From Bacillus renqingensis (GTDB lineage: Bacteria; Bacillota; Bacilli; Bacillales; Cytobacillaceae), in assembly GCF_016464375.1 (NCBI RefSeq), contig NZ_JADDIU010000004.1, positions 1 through 64,000 on the forward strand: a DNA stretch of 64,000 bases, written 5' to 3'. The translations under genes and the position numbers were made by a program. Shown piece by piece: positions 24,975-33,298 of the stretch. The notes beneath the pieces were generated by a model. The model made no database searches and had not been told where the DNA came from. It saw only the letters and a program-made list of their open reading frames with translations. Position 1 is the stretch's first letter. Each line of letters starts with the position of its first letter.

Positions 24975-24991
24975 CGTCCCACCGTCTCCAC
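24975..24991 (+). repeat. Partial duplicate of the tmRNA 3' end
   Basis: TCCCACCGTCTCCAC at 24977-24991 differs by one base from TCCCTCCGTCTCCAC at the tmRNA 3' end (24808-24822). Integrative elements often use this tmRNA segment as attB, so this may be a leftover attachment site. The match is short. Confidence 0.45.
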
Positions 24992-25009
24992 TACATAGGT
25001 GGAAAACAA

Positions 25010-25036
25010 GGCCAGCACATGTGTGTTGGTCTTTTT
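25010..25036 (+). terminator. Second terminator downstream of ssrA
   Basis: GGCCAGCACA and TGTGTTGGTC pair over 10 positions (two G-U) with a 2-base loop, followed by TTTTT on the plus strand. It protects the convergent lysE-like gene from readthrough. Confidence 0.65.
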
Positions 25037-25057
25037 ACAGTTTATACTACTCTCCAG

Positions 25058-25666
25058 TTAAAATAACTGCGATCCCATATAAACAGCCATTCCCCAAATA
25101 ATTAGGGCGGAAATTTGGTTGATCCGTTTCAACAATTTTCCATTCGTATCGATTTGTCCGATTCTTTTTCCAGTGATTGCTAAAGTGAAGAACCAGATCC
25201 AAGAAACTAGAATACATGCCAGTGCAAAAATCCATTTCTCGTACCCTATATAGACCAAAGAACTGGTTCCGATGACTCCTATTGTATCCAAAATCGCATG
25301 AGGATTTAATAATGAAACAGAAGCTGCAAATAAAATCTGACATTTTGCAGAAAATGGGGTGAATTCTTGTTTTTTCTTTACATCAGGTGTTTCTTTCCAC
25401 ATTATCCATCCCATGTATGCTAAGAAAAGAAACCCAATCAAAAACATGAAGGTCCTTAACCATTCAAAACTTAAAATAATAATAGATACACCAGCCACAG
25501 CCAAAGAAATTAGTATGGTATCGCAAACTCCGGCGGTAACAACTGCTGGCAATGCGCTGGTAAATTTTTTATGAGTTGCCCCTTGATTAAATATAAAAAC
25601 ATTTTGTACACCTAAAGGTAGAATTAATCCGAAAGCAAGCATGAATCCATGAAGTAAGGCTTCCAC
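25058..25666 (-). CDS. LysE/ArgO-family amino acid exporter
   Basis: This 202-residue membrane protein has about six transmembrane segments and the family N-terminus HGFMLAFGLILPLGVQNVFI. LysE proteins export basic or other amino acids driven by the membrane potential; the substrate here is not determined. Other family markers are GVCDTILISLAV and LNPHAILDTIGV. It is divergent from a MocR-type regulator that probably controls it. The gap holds GGAGGG for this gene. Confidence 0.87.
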   Translation of the reverse strand: MEALLHGFMLAFGLILPLGVQNVFIFNQGATHKKFTSALPAVVTAGVCDTILISLAVAGVSIIILSFEWLRTFMFLIGFLFLAYMGWIMWKETPDVKKKQEFTPFSAKCQILFAASVSLLNPHAILDTIGVIGTSSLVYIGYEKWIFALACILVSWIWFFTLAITGKRIGQIDTNGKLLKRINQISALIIWGMAVYMGSQLF

Positions 25667-25795
25667 TGTTTTTCCCTCCTATTCGTATTTAGAATAAGGG
25701 AGGATTATCTATTTGTCTCCAACCAATTGGATGGAAATAAAACCAACCATTTTGATACAATTAAAGAAAAGAATAGAGTAAGGAATGTGTCAGAA

Positions 25796-27235
25796 ATGGA
25801 ATGGAAACCGCAAAAATCTTCATCAAACCCTTTACATCTGGAAATCACTAATTATATGAAAAAGAAAATTTTGAATGGGGAATGGACAATCGGTACGAAA
25901 ATACCATCACAAAGGATTTTGGCCAACCAATTTGAAGTCAATCGAAGCACAATTGTCACTGCACTCGATGAATTGTCTGCTGACGGGTTAGTTGAATCAA
26001 AAGTAGGGAGTGGTACATGGGTGGTGAATAATACTTGGAGTCTGCTTGCTTCAACACCGCCTCCTGATTGGATTAGTTATGTTCGTTCTGGTATTCATCA
26101 GCCTAATATCGGCATCATTCAAAAAATTAACGAAGCAGAAGCATATCCAAATATCATTCGACTAGGTACAGGCGAGCTTTCCCCAGATTTACTACCTAAT
26201 GAGCAAACGAAGAAGTTTTTACAAATTGATGTGAATGATAGCCTATCTTTAAGTTATCAAGAGCCAAAAGGAAGTCTGGAACTGCGAGAAACGATTAGTC
26301 ATTATTTAAAAAGGAAAGGCATCGAAGCTGCACCTGCATCCATTTTAATTGTCTCAGGGGCGCTACAGGCATTACAATTGATCTCAATCGGTTTATTAAA
26401 ACGCGGTTCCGTCATCTTTCATGAAACACCTTCATACCTAAATTCAGTCCACGTTTTTCAATCCGCTGGCATGAATTTATTTGGGATTCCTCTAGATAAT
26501 GAAGGAATTAAATATGAATCAATTGGTCGTTTGAAACGACAACACCATGCTTCGTTGCTTTATACAATTCCATCGTTTCATAATCCAACGGGTAACTTAA
26601 TGTCGGAAAAAAGAAGGCACCAACTTTTAGAGGTTTGCAAAAAAGAAGCTCTTCCAATTATAGAAGATGATGTTTATGGTGAATTATGGTTGGATAGCCC
26701 ACCCCCAAAGCCGCTGAAAGCAAATGATAAGCAAGGAAATGTGTTGTACATTGGTAGTGTTTCCAAATCGCTAAGTCCGGGGTTGCGAATCGGATGGATT
26801 GTTGGACCTGAACCAGTTATTGATCGGCTGGCTGATATAAAAATGCAAACAGACTACGGATCAAGTTCCCTATCGCAATATGTTGTGAATAAATGGATGA
26901 AAGACGAATTGTATGAGGATTATTTAAATCAAGTACGAGTAGAATTAAAATCTAGAAGGGATTATACGGTTGAAATTTTAAATACATATTTCTCTGATAT
27001 TGCAGTATGGAATATTCCAAAGGGAGGATTTTATATATGGCTACAAATACAATCAAATATTTCAATTCAAAAATTATTTGAATTAGCCCTTAAGGAGGGA
27101 ATTCTCTTAAATCCGGGAACTGTTTATGATAAAAATGAACAGCGGCACCTTCGCTTGTCTTATTCCTTTGCATCTTTAGCAGAACTTGAAGAAGGACTTA
27201 TAAGGTTATCTGAACTTATAAAAGGGCTTAAATAG
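25796..27235 (+). CDS. MocR-family regulator (GntR HTH fused to aminotransferase)
   Basis: The protein has 479 residues: a GntR winged HTH at about 10-75 (GTKIPSQRILANQFEVNRST) joined to a class I/II aminotransferase-like domain. The PLP lysine is in GSVSKSLSPGLR near 325. MocR proteins sense PLP or amino compounds and regulate the adjacent gene. Divergent orientation to the LysE exporter makes that the likely target. The start at 25796 has AAGGAA about nine bases upstream; an in-frame ATG at 25727 is also possible. A C-terminal relic of a second, related gene lies at 33299-33385. Confidence 0.88.
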   Translation: MEWKPQKSSSNPLHLEITNYMKKKILNGEWTIGTKIPSQRILANQFEVNRSTIVTALDELSADGLVESKVGSGTWVVNNTWSLLASTPPPDWISYVRSGIHQPNIGIIQKINEAEAYPNIIRLGTGELSPDLLPNEQTKKFLQIDVNDSLSLSYQEPKGSLELRETISHYLKRKGIEAAPASILIVSGALQALQLISIGLLKRGSVIFHETPSYLNSVHVFQSAGMNLFGIPLDNEGIKYESIGRLKRQHHASLLYTIPSFHNPTGNLMSEKRRHQLLEVCKKEALPIIEDDVYGELWLDSPPPKPLKANDKQGNVLYIGSVSKSLSPGLRIGWIVGPEPVIDRLADIKMQTDYGSSSLSQYVVNKWMKDELYEDYLNQVRVELKSRRDYTVEILNTYFSDIAVWNIPKGGFYIWLQIQSNISIQKLFELALKEGILLNPGTVYDKNEQRHLRLSYSFASLAELEEGLIRLSELIKGLK

Positions 27236-27486
27236 TTAAAATAAAACAAGTCGACTCGGGAAGTCGTCAACAAAAGGTTATTCCAGCTTATTCTGCCTTT
27301 CTTTATTTTTGTTTAAATTTACCTTTCTTTGTTATGCCAAGGTAGATATTTGTTAACGGCTCTTAATAGCTCCCTAATGAAATAAGGATGGGTCTCTTTC
27401 CCTTTACTCTCAGTAGAAAAATGTATATAGTTATAATATAAGCGAAAGGTTATATAATTAAATACCTATATGGAGGTAGAGAGAGA

Positions 27487-27783
27487 TTGAATGATTTTGC
27501 ACTAATGGCAAAACAGTTAAAAGCTGTGAGCGACCCTAACCGCTTAAAGTTGTTGGCATGCCTAAAAAAGGGCGAAGTATGTGCATGTGATTTTGTCGAC
27601 GTTTTAAATGTTTCTCAACCAGCCGTTAGTCAACAATTAAAAAAATTAAAGGAAGCTGGAATTATTGCCGAAAGACCTGCAGGTACATGGAAACATTATC
27701 GATTAAACGATGATCTACCACATTACATTCAAGCTATTATTGACCAATTGGAGGAAATATCAATTATAAAATGCGATTGTTAA
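27487..27783 (+). CDS. arsR: ArsR-family arsenite-responsive repressor
   Basis: This winged-helix metalloregulator has 98 residues. The arsenite-binding CxC motif is in [12 protein letters not shown] (about 30-41), just before the recognition helix [13 protein letters not shown], and two further cysteines end the protein (KCDC). The start is TTG at 27487, nine bases after GGAGGT; no in-frame ATG fits as well. It leads the operon with acr3 and probably represses it until As(III) binds. Confidence 0.9.
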   Translation: MNDFALMAKQLKAVSDPNRLKLLACLKKGEVCACDFVDVLNVSQPAVSQQLKKLKEAGIIAERPAGTWKHYRLNDDLPHYIQAIIDQLEEISIIKCDC

Positions 27784-27809
27784 TAAGCATCGAAGAGGGG
27801 GAAAATGAC

Positions 27810-28874
27810 GTGTCAAATGAAGGAGTAACGAAAAAGTTATCATTTTTGGATCGATACTTAACATTATGGATATTTGTTGCCATGGCGTTAGGCATCATTA
27901 TTGGTGTAATTTTACCAAATTTCAAAGAGGTTTTGGATACCTTTTCTGTAGGTACAACTAATCTACCAATTGCCATCGGACTTATTATTATGATGTATCC
28001 GCCGCTTGCAAAAGTAAAGTACGAAGAAATGTGGCGTGTGTTTAAAGACTGGAAAGTATTACTGCTGTCATTAGTTCAGAACTGGTTATTAGGACCGTTT
28101 CTAATGTTCTTTTTAGCGATTATCTTTTTACATGATATGCCAGAGTATATGGCCGGTTTAATTATGATTGGCCTCGCCCGTTGTATTGCAATGGTCATTG
28201 TCTGGAATGATTTAGCGCAGGGAGATCGGGAATACGTAGCGGGATTAGTAGCCTTTAATTCTGTGTTTCAAATTTTGTTTTATTCTGTTTTTGCTTATTT
28301 CTTTTTAAATGTCATGCCCGGTGTGTTTGGATTAGAGAATTTGTCTGTCTTTATCTCTATGTGGGAAATTGCAAAGAGTGTGCTAATTTATCTAGGGGTT
28401 CCATTCGTTGCTGGTATAGTAACCCGCTTTATTGGATTAAAAGTGAAGGGGAAGGAATGGTATGAAGGAAAGTTTCTACCGAAAATCTCTCCGCTCACAT
28501 TGATAGCATTATTATTTACTATTATTGTGATGTTCTCTTTAAAAGGGGATAAAATAATCGCTCTGCCGCTTGATGTCGTTCGAATTGCAATTCCATTGCT
28601 CATCTACTTCTTGATTATGTTTATAGTATCTTTCTTTGCCTCCCGTAAAGCGGGTGCCTCGTATCCTGTCACAGCCGCCCTTTCGTTTACTGCAGCAAGT
28701 AACAATTTTGAATTAGCGATTGCTGTTGCCGTTGCCGTATTTGGAATTAACAGCGGAGAAGCCTTTGCGGCTGTTATTGGTCCATTGGTAGAAGTTCCGG
28801 TTTTAATTGCTCTTGTTAACGTAGCATTACGATGGGAAAAGAAATACTTTAGAACCACAGTAAATAAGCTATAA
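27810..28874 (+). CDS. acr3: Arsenite efflux transporter ACR3 type
   Basis: ACR3 is a roughly ten-helix carrier that expels arsenite. The 354 residues are highly hydrophobic. Family hallmarks are [16 protein letters not shown] (the conserved Cys near 125), [12 protein letters not shown], and [17 protein letters not shown] near 290. I chose GTG at 27810 because GAGGGGGAAAA precedes it; an ATG at 27771 would overlap arsR without a good ribosome site. It is called ArsB in some Bacillus annotations. The genes that normally follow are ruined (28907-29358). Confidence 0.9.
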   Translation: MSNEGVTKKLSFLDRYLTLWIFVAMALGIIIGVILPNFKEVLDTFSVGTTNLPIAIGLIIMMYPPLAKVKYEEMWRVFKDWKVLLLSLVQNWLLGPFLMFFLAIIFLHDMPEYMAGLIMIGLARCIAMVIVWNDLAQGDREYVAGLVAFNSVFQILFYSVFAYFFLNVMPGVFGLENLSVFISMWEIAKSVLIYLGVPFVAGIVTRFIGLKVKGKEWYEGKFLPKISPLTLIALLFTIIVMFSLKGDKIIALPLDVVRIAIPLLIYFLIMFIVSFFASRKAGASYPVTAALSFTAASNNFELAIAVAVAVFGINSGEAFAAVIGPLVEVPVLIALVNVALRWEKKYFRTTVNKL

Positions 28875-28906
28875 AATTAAGTTTATGAAAAAGGGGGTTA
28901 ACTGGT

Positions 28907-29068
28907 ATGTCTAAAAAAACAATCTATTTTCTATGTACGGGTGATGTTAGCTGAAAAGGTCATAATATATTGCCACTTATCCTTTTGGATGAAGAAGTGG
29001 TTTATACAGGGAAGTACCCACCGAATAAGGACTTAGAATTATGGACTGGTATTTCTGTTAGCGAATGA
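28907..29068 (+). pseudogene. Fused remnant of arsC start and arsD end
   Basis: Frame one reads MSKKTIYFLCTG, the N-terminus of thioredoxin-coupled arsenate reductase ArsC, but breaks off before the catalytic NSC motif and stops (TGA at 28952). The same frame continues KGHNILPLILLDEEVVYTGK, then YPPNKDLELWTGI. This matches the C-terminal half of the arsenic metallochaperone ArsD. A deletion has joined the two genes. AAGGGGG upstream is a relic ribosome site. Confidence 0.75.
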
Positions 29069-29122
29069 TCCCAAAAGCCTAAAGTCCGCTTATCCTTATT
29101 TTTGAAAAAGCAGGTGAGTAAA

Positions 29123-29358
29123 ATGAATTTATTTACAGAAGAACACTTTCCAAACACAAAGTTTATATTTCACTGGGAAAGGCGGTGTTGGCAAGTTCAT
29201 TGTCCTTACTTTTATCAAAGAAGAGACAAAAGGTATTACTGATTAGTACTGAGCCTGCTTCCAGCCTTCAAGATGTTTTTAGCCAAGCCTTCTTTAATAC
29301 AGGGGACATCACACCTATTTGTGTTTTTACTAACTTGAAATTATCGAAAGTTGATTAA
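29123..29358 (+). pseudogene. Frameshifted remnant of arsA (arsenite ATPase)
   Basis: It begins MNLFTEEHFPNTKFIF. The Walker A segment TGKGGVGK appears in the next frame, and a third frame then gives SKKRQKVLLISTEPASSLQDVF, the region following the P-loop in ArsA. Only about 80 codons of a gene usually near 580 codons remain. The last part (TPICVFTNLKLSKVD) is not clearly ArsA. With 28907-29068 this is the collapsed tail of an arsRBCDA-type operon. Confidence 0.7.
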
Positions 29359-29467
29359 CTATCGGGTATAGTCAGTTAAGAAATGGGATTACGGGAATAA
29401 ATTTTAAATTGAGTCAAATAGGAAATTTGTGAACTATTTAAAAAAACGGTTACTTAACATGATAAGG

Positions 29468-29509
29468 GGTGACCATTATGTAGTAAAGAGAAAACTTTAA
29501 TATTTGTGT
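29468..29509 (+). repeat. Left copy of a 42-44 bp direct repeat
   Basis: It reads GGTGACCATTATGTA, then GTAAAGAGAAAACTTTAATA and TTTGTGT. The right copy at 33128-33171 differs by two substitutions and a two-base insertion. The pair encloses 3.6 kb of accessory genes. Confidence 0.75.
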
Positions 29510-29518
29510 ATAAATTAG

Positions 29519-29914
29519 TTAAGGTGCTACTAATTCAACTTTAATTCTATCCGGATCTTCAAAATAAACAGCATAGTATTCATCTCCTCCCGCAAAGGGA
29601 TGTTGATCACTATAAAGAATTTTAACACCCTTTTCTTTCAACTTATCTGTTATTTTATCAACCTGTTGACGAGAATGTGCATGAAATGCCAAATGATTTA
29701 GGCCAACTCGACATCTATGATAAGGTATATCCAAAAATCTATCTTCAGCTTGTACAAATACTATATAGGTTTCTTCAAGTTTCCAACTTTGGCCTCTTTC
29801 CCATTTTTGAAAAGGCTCGTATCCTAATTCATTCAAAAACCAGCCCCAAAAGTCAATGGAATTTTTTAAATTGGATACATATAATTCAATATGATGAATA
29901 AGTCCTTGTCTCAT
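29519..29914 (-). CDS. VOC-family (glyoxalase/dioxygenase-fold) protein
   Basis: A single 131-residue VOC unit with the paired beta-alpha-beta-beta-beta modules. Candidate metal ligands are His near 7-8 (LIHHIELYV), His in NHLAFHAHS near 73, and Glu in RIKVELVAP at the end. VOC proteins include glyoxalases, fosfomycin-resistance enzymes and dioxygenases; the substrate cannot be told from sequence. AAGGTGGTC lies before the ATG. It ends next to the left direct repeat. Confidence 0.8.
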   Translation of the reverse strand: MRQGLIHHIELYVSNLKNSIDFWGWFLNELGYEPFQKWERGQSWKLEETYIVFVQAEDRFLDIPYHRCRVGLNHLAFHAHSRQQVDKITDKLKEKGVKILYSDQHPFAGGDEYYAVYFEDPDRIKVELVAP

Positions 29915-30005
29915 TTAGATGACCACCTTTTCAATTGTGCTTATATAATTATTCTGTAGGATATTGTAACAACCTTTTTTAAAAGATAAGAAAGAGCATC
30001 AATTT

Positions 30006-30137
30006 TTCGACCTTGAGAATTGTCCAGCTCCACAAGGAAGGCTTCGGCAGCATCAGCATCAGCATCGTCCGAAAAAAAGCGGTAGATTTTTCAAGGAGGC
30101 CATTACGCCGCTGACCAAGGCACCCCGCTTTTCTTAT
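30006..30137 (+). repeat. Dispersed hairpin-ended repeat, copy 5 (internally deleted)
   Basis: GACCTTGAGAATTGTCCAGCTCCACAAGGAAGGCTTCGGCAGCATCAGCATC is broken by a small duplication (cagcatcagcatcagcatc) and ends GGAGGCCATTACGCCGCTGACCAAGG, then the CTTTTCTTAT tail. The core up to the central palindrome is missing. It lies between the VOC gene and the lrp-like gene. Confidence 0.75.
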
Positions 30138-30145
30138 AAACTAGG

Positions 30146-30586
30146 TCAATTTGCATCAAGTTTTAAACTCGTTGGAATTTCTGAAAAAATAAAGTGGGTA
30201 ACGGTTGAAGCATATGGATTTACAGTATCGATAAACGTTTCTGCTTCGGAAAAATTTCCGAAGTGCATTTTGAGCATATAGCAAGCATTACCAGCTATTC
30301 GATAACAAAAATCAACATTAGGAAGACTTTCTATATAATTTTTAAATCTTTTGTAGTCTCCGTTTTTTACCGTTGCTTCTATTATACATTGAATAGATAA
30401 CCCCAATTTTTCATAATTAACTTCTAAAGTATATTTTTTTATAATTCCGAAGGACTCCATTTGTCTTACTCGATCAGTTACGGATGGAGAGGATAAGTTT
30501 ACCCTTCTTCCAAGTTCACTCATCGATAAACGACTATTATTGGATAATTCAGCTAAGATTTTTTTGTCAATATCGTCTATTTTCAT
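30146..30586 (-). CDS. Lrp/AsnC-family transcriptional regulator
   Basis: The 146-residue protein has an N-terminal HTH (DKKILAELSNNSRLSMSELG and NLSSPSVTDRVRQM, about 5-45) and a C-terminal RAM effector domain. Lrp-type proteins sense amino acids and often control adjacent divergent genes. The AhpD-like gene starts 121 bases away on the opposite strand and is a candidate target. It resembles LrpC in size; the effector is unknown. Confidence 0.88.
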   Translation of the reverse strand: MKIDDIDKKILAELSNNSRLSMSELGRRVNLSSPSVTDRVRQMESFGIIKKYTLEVNYEKLGLSIQCIIEATVKNGDYKRFKNYIESLPNVDFCYRIAGNACYMLKMHFGNFSEAETFIDTVNPYASTVTHFIFSEIPTSLKLDAN

Positions 30587-30707
30587 TTTTAAAGAATTCC
30601 TCGCCTTTTCATTAATTTTTCCAATGTTTTTACCAAAAAACGTTATAAATTTAATTAAACCGATTTATTTTATAGTATATATTTAATATAACAAGGAGGG
30701 ATTAAAA

Positions 30708-31148
30708 ATGACAAGAATTAGTCAATCAAATTTTGGTGATACACCTTTTCAAAAGCTATTAGGTCACAACATAAAGGTGATGGAGGCGTGGTCTGAATTA
30801 GGAAGTATATTAGAGAGTAATGGGCTGTTACCATCCAAATTAAAGGAACAAGTAAGAAGGACCTTAGCGCAACAAAATGGTTGTGAGTATTGTAAAGCAA
30901 AAGGAAAACCTGAACCTCAAATGTTTGATGAAAAAATATCCGTTGCAGTTGGCTTTGCAGAGGTATTTTTAAATTCTCAAAAGGAGAATATCCCCGATTC
31001 CATTTTTGGCGTATTAAACGAGTATTTTTCTGAAAGTGAAATAAGTGAGCTTTGTGCATTTATTTGCTTTACAACCGCACAACAATATTTTGGTGCACTA
31101 ATGAAGCTTGAACCTGTTAGTCCCATTCAAAATGTCAATAATTTTTAA
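30708..31148 (+). CDS. AhpD-like/carboxymuconolactone decarboxylase-fold protein
   Basis: This all-helical protein has 146 residues and a CxxC motif (NGCEYCKAKGKP, about 58-69). The arrangement resembles the redox-active site of AhpD and YciW-type proteins, which reduce peroxidase partners or act in thiol metabolism. The exact role is not identified. AACAAGGAGGG precedes the ATG. It is divergent from the Lrp-type gene and 15 bases ahead of the truncated aminotransferase, probably one transcript. Confidence 0.75.
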   Translation: MTRISQSNFGDTPFQKLLGHNIKVMEAWSELGSILESNGLLPSKLKEQVRRTLAQQNGCEYCKAKGKPEPQMFDEKISVAVGFAEVFLNSQKENIPDSIFGVLNEYFSESEISELCAFICFTTAQQYFGALMKLEPVSPIQNVNNF

Positions 31149-31163
31149 AGGAAGGACAAGAAA

Positions 31164-31736
31164 ATGAATCATAAGTATTTTCGTTCATTATTCCCTGTAC
31201 TAAACACTCATATATATCTAGCTAGCTGTTCCCAAGGAGCACTGGCACAGCCTGTTTCAAAAGCAATTGAGGAATACCATAACAGCCTGCTGCTAACAGG
31301 AAGAAATTGGAGTGAGTCCCTAAACAAATTAGAAGAGACAAGGACAAAATTTGCAGAACTTATTGGGGCCGATTTGGATGAAATTGCAGTAGTATCTTCT
31401 GTTTCTGAAGCTATTTCTGCTCTTGCAACCTCCCTACCGGATCATCAAAAGAAAAATAAAGTTGTTTTTACAGAGATGGATTTTCCAACAGTCGGTCACA
31501 TTTGGTTTGCGCAAGAGCCGATTAAGGAGCATATTTCCATTATTCGATCTTCTAATGGTGAAATATCATTAGAACAATATGAACATGAAGTAACAATGGA
31601 CACACTTATTACATGCATTCCCCATGTTAATTATTACAATGGATTCAAACAAGACATTAAAGAGATTGCTGATATTGTACATAGAAAAGGCTCTCTTTTA
31701 CTAGTCGATGCCTATCAATCTGCAGGCCAAAAATAA
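31164..31736 (+). pseudogene. Truncated class V aminotransferase
   Basis: The frame encodes 190 residues resembling the N-terminal half of class V PLP enzymes (cysteine desulfurase/isopenicillin epimerase-like; usual length about 370-380). It has YLASCSQGALAQPV at the start and the PLP-binding Asp in LLVDAYQSAG, then stops at once. The PLP lysine and the small domain are absent, so it cannot be a normal enzyme. A fragment matching the C-terminus of such proteins lies at 33174-33266. Confidence 0.75.
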
Positions 31737-31842
31737 CTTATCAGGAGCTATGGACTGTTCAATAATTTATTAACTACGCAAAGAAGAATATTCAGAATAA
31801 AGCGCTTTAACCTATTTTAGAATGTTTGAGGAGTGAAGAAGG

Positions 31843-32223
31843 ATGAAAATAGAGCATGTGGCGATCTGGGTCAAAGATTTAGAAGCTATGAAGAAGTTTT
31901 ATGTAACGTACTTTAATGGGAATGCAAACTCCAAGTATCATAATAAAGAGAAGAAATTTGAATCCTATTTTCTTACGTTTGATGGAGGGGCACGATTAGA
32001 GATTATGTCTAAGGCAGGAATCGATAAACCGGATCAGGATGATAGGCTTGGCTGGGCTCATATTGCCATTTCCCTGGGGAGCAGGGAGTCCGTTAATCAA
32101 ATGACAACTCGATTACAAAACGATGGTTACCGCCTTGTTAATGGTCCTCGTGTCACTGGGGACGGCTATTATGAGAGTGTGATAGAAGATCCTGAAGGCA
32201 ATCTCTTAGAATTGACTGTGTAA
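31843..32223 (+). CDS. VOC-family protein (glyoxalase-like)
   Basis: The 126-residue single-unit VOC protein has its first ligand in [14 protein letters not shown] (His5), Glu in GGARLEIMS near 52, His in [10 protein letters not shown] near 72, and Glu in [12 protein letters not shown] near the end. This full His/Glu set makes metal binding likely. The DPEGNLLEL ending is typical of lactoylglutathione-lyase-like members. GAGGAGTGAAGAAGG precedes the ATG. Substrate is unknown. Confidence 0.83.
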   Translation: MKIEHVAIWVKDLEAMKKFYVTYFNGNANSKYHNKEKKFESYFLTFDGGARLEIMSKAGIDKPDQDDRLGWAHIAISLGSRESVNQMTTRLQNDGYRLVNGPRVTGDGYYESVIEDPEGNLLELTV

Positions 32224-32392
32224 TAAAAGTGGTTAAAAACTGGCTATACCCTCCAATCAAATATTCTAATTATTTATTATAATTTAAGAAAGGCCCCGTT
32301 ATTCTAAATTTTTTTATAAGTTATATTCGTTTTTAAAAAGATTTCTTGCTAAACTAAATGTAACCCCTATTGATGAGATGAGGTGTTACAAA

Positions 32393-32731
32393 ATGGTAGA
32401 TGACTGGAATGCAACAGGGATTTCAGAAAAGTTCATACGGGAATTAATAGCCTACTGTTCCTCCAATATTTCCATTGAGAAGGTACTTTTATTTGGCTCC
32501 AGAGCTAGGGGGGATTATCGGAAAACTTCTGATATTGATCTAGCTATTTTTACTAATGGGGTTACGCATAGCCAGCAAAATTTGATTTTAAACACTATTT
32601 TACAGATGTCAACGCCCTTAAAATTGGATGTTTTATTTTTTGACCGGCTATCTAAGGAAAAGTTAAAATCAAATATTTTACATGATGGGGTGATTATCTA
32701 TGAACAAGGAGCGGCTCTTAGAAAGGCTTGA
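32393..32731 (+). CDS. mntA: MNT-domain nucleotidyltransferase antitoxin
   Basis: This minimal nucleotidyltransferase has 112 residues. The motif FGSRARGDYRKTSDIDLAIF places GS at 35-36 and catalytic Asp47/Asp49. In MNT-HEPN modules the MNT protein adds AMP to the HEPN toxin and so silences it. The start at 32393 has GAGGTG seven bases upstream. It overlaps the HEPN gene by 32 bases, strongly suggesting a coupled pair. Confidence 0.88.
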   Translation: MVDDWNATGISEKFIRELIAYCSSNISIEKVLLFGSRARGDYRKTSDIDLAIFTNGVTHSQQNLILNTILQMSTPLKLDVLFFDRLSKEKLKSNILHDGVIIYEQGAALRKA

Positions 32732-33107
32732 CGATTATAAAAGGGCTACCAAACGCTTGGAGGATGCGACGGAGATTACACTAGATAATGACATCATTTT
32801 TGATGGGGTGATACAGCGTTTTGAATTTACGTTTGAGCTAAGCTGGAAACTGATGAAGCAGTTTTTGGAGTATACTGGTATAAATGAAATCAGAAGTCCG
32901 CGGACAACCATTCGTGAAGCTTATTCCTATGGTCTAATTGAGGATGGCGAAGAATGGATTGATATGATGGAAGACCGTAACAAAACATCCCATATTTATG
33001 ATGAGGAAGAGTCGAGAAAAATTTATTTGAAAATAAAAGATAAACACTCCCATCTATTGGGCAAACTTGCTAAAAGAATGGAAGAAGAAATTAAACAGAT
33101 ACATTGA
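32700..33107 (+). CDS. hepT: HEPN-domain toxin (nucleotidyltransferase substrate-binding family)
   Basis: The 135-residue helical protein resembles HI0074-type 'substrate-binding' partners, now known as HEPN RNases. The catalytic RxxxxH motif is intact as R93-N-K-T-S-H98 in EDRNKTSHIY, and the adjacent Tyr100 is the kind of residue AMPylated in related systems. It begins inside the MNT gene (32-base overlap) and ends just before a hairpin. Together the two genes form a type VII-like toxin-antitoxin or phage-defence module. Confidence 0.87.
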   Translation: MNKERLLERLDDYKRATKRLEDATEITLDNDIIFDGVIQRFEFTFELSWKLMKQFLEYTGINEIRSPRTTIREAYSYGLIEDGEEWIDMMEDRNKTSHIYDEEESRKIYLKIKDKHSHLLGKLAKRMEEEIKQIH

Positions 33108-33141
33108 TAATGATCACCCGTCCAATCGGTGGTCATTATGT
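33106..33141 (+). other. Hairpin after the HEPN gene
   Basis: ATAATGATCACC and GGTGGTCATTAT pair over 12 positions (one G-U) with a 9-base loop. The right arm is the beginning of the right direct repeat. No T-run follows, so terminator function is uncertain. Confidence 0.5.
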
Positions 33142-33171
33142 ATCGTAAAGAGAAAACTTTAATATTTGTGT
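33128..33171 (+). repeat. Right copy of the 42-44 bp direct repeat
   Basis: It reads GGTGGTCATTATGTATC, then GTAAAGAGAAAACTTTAATA and TTTGTGT, matching 29468-29509. The relic of a class V aminotransferase C-terminus begins at its last base. Confidence 0.75.
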
Positions 33172-33173
33172 GA

Positions 33174-33266
33174 AAAGGCGCAATCAGAATGGCGTCCCAC
33201 TTTTATAATACGAAAGAGGATATAAAATACGCAATCGACGGGCTTGCTGCGTTTAGCAGGCATTAA
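33174..33266 (+). pseudogene. C-terminal relic of a class V aminotransferase
   Basis: One frame reads KGAIRMASHFYNTKEDIKYA, then IDGLAAFSRH and a stop. The pattern 'IRxSxHFYNTxEDI' is characteristic of the last 30 residues of class V PLP enzymes. A stop codon lies immediately upstream at 33171, where the direct repeat ends. It may be the lost tail of the truncated gene at 31164-31736. Confidence 0.6.
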
Positions 33267-33298
33267 AAATAGGTTTGACCCTTGGCGAAGCAGCATCT

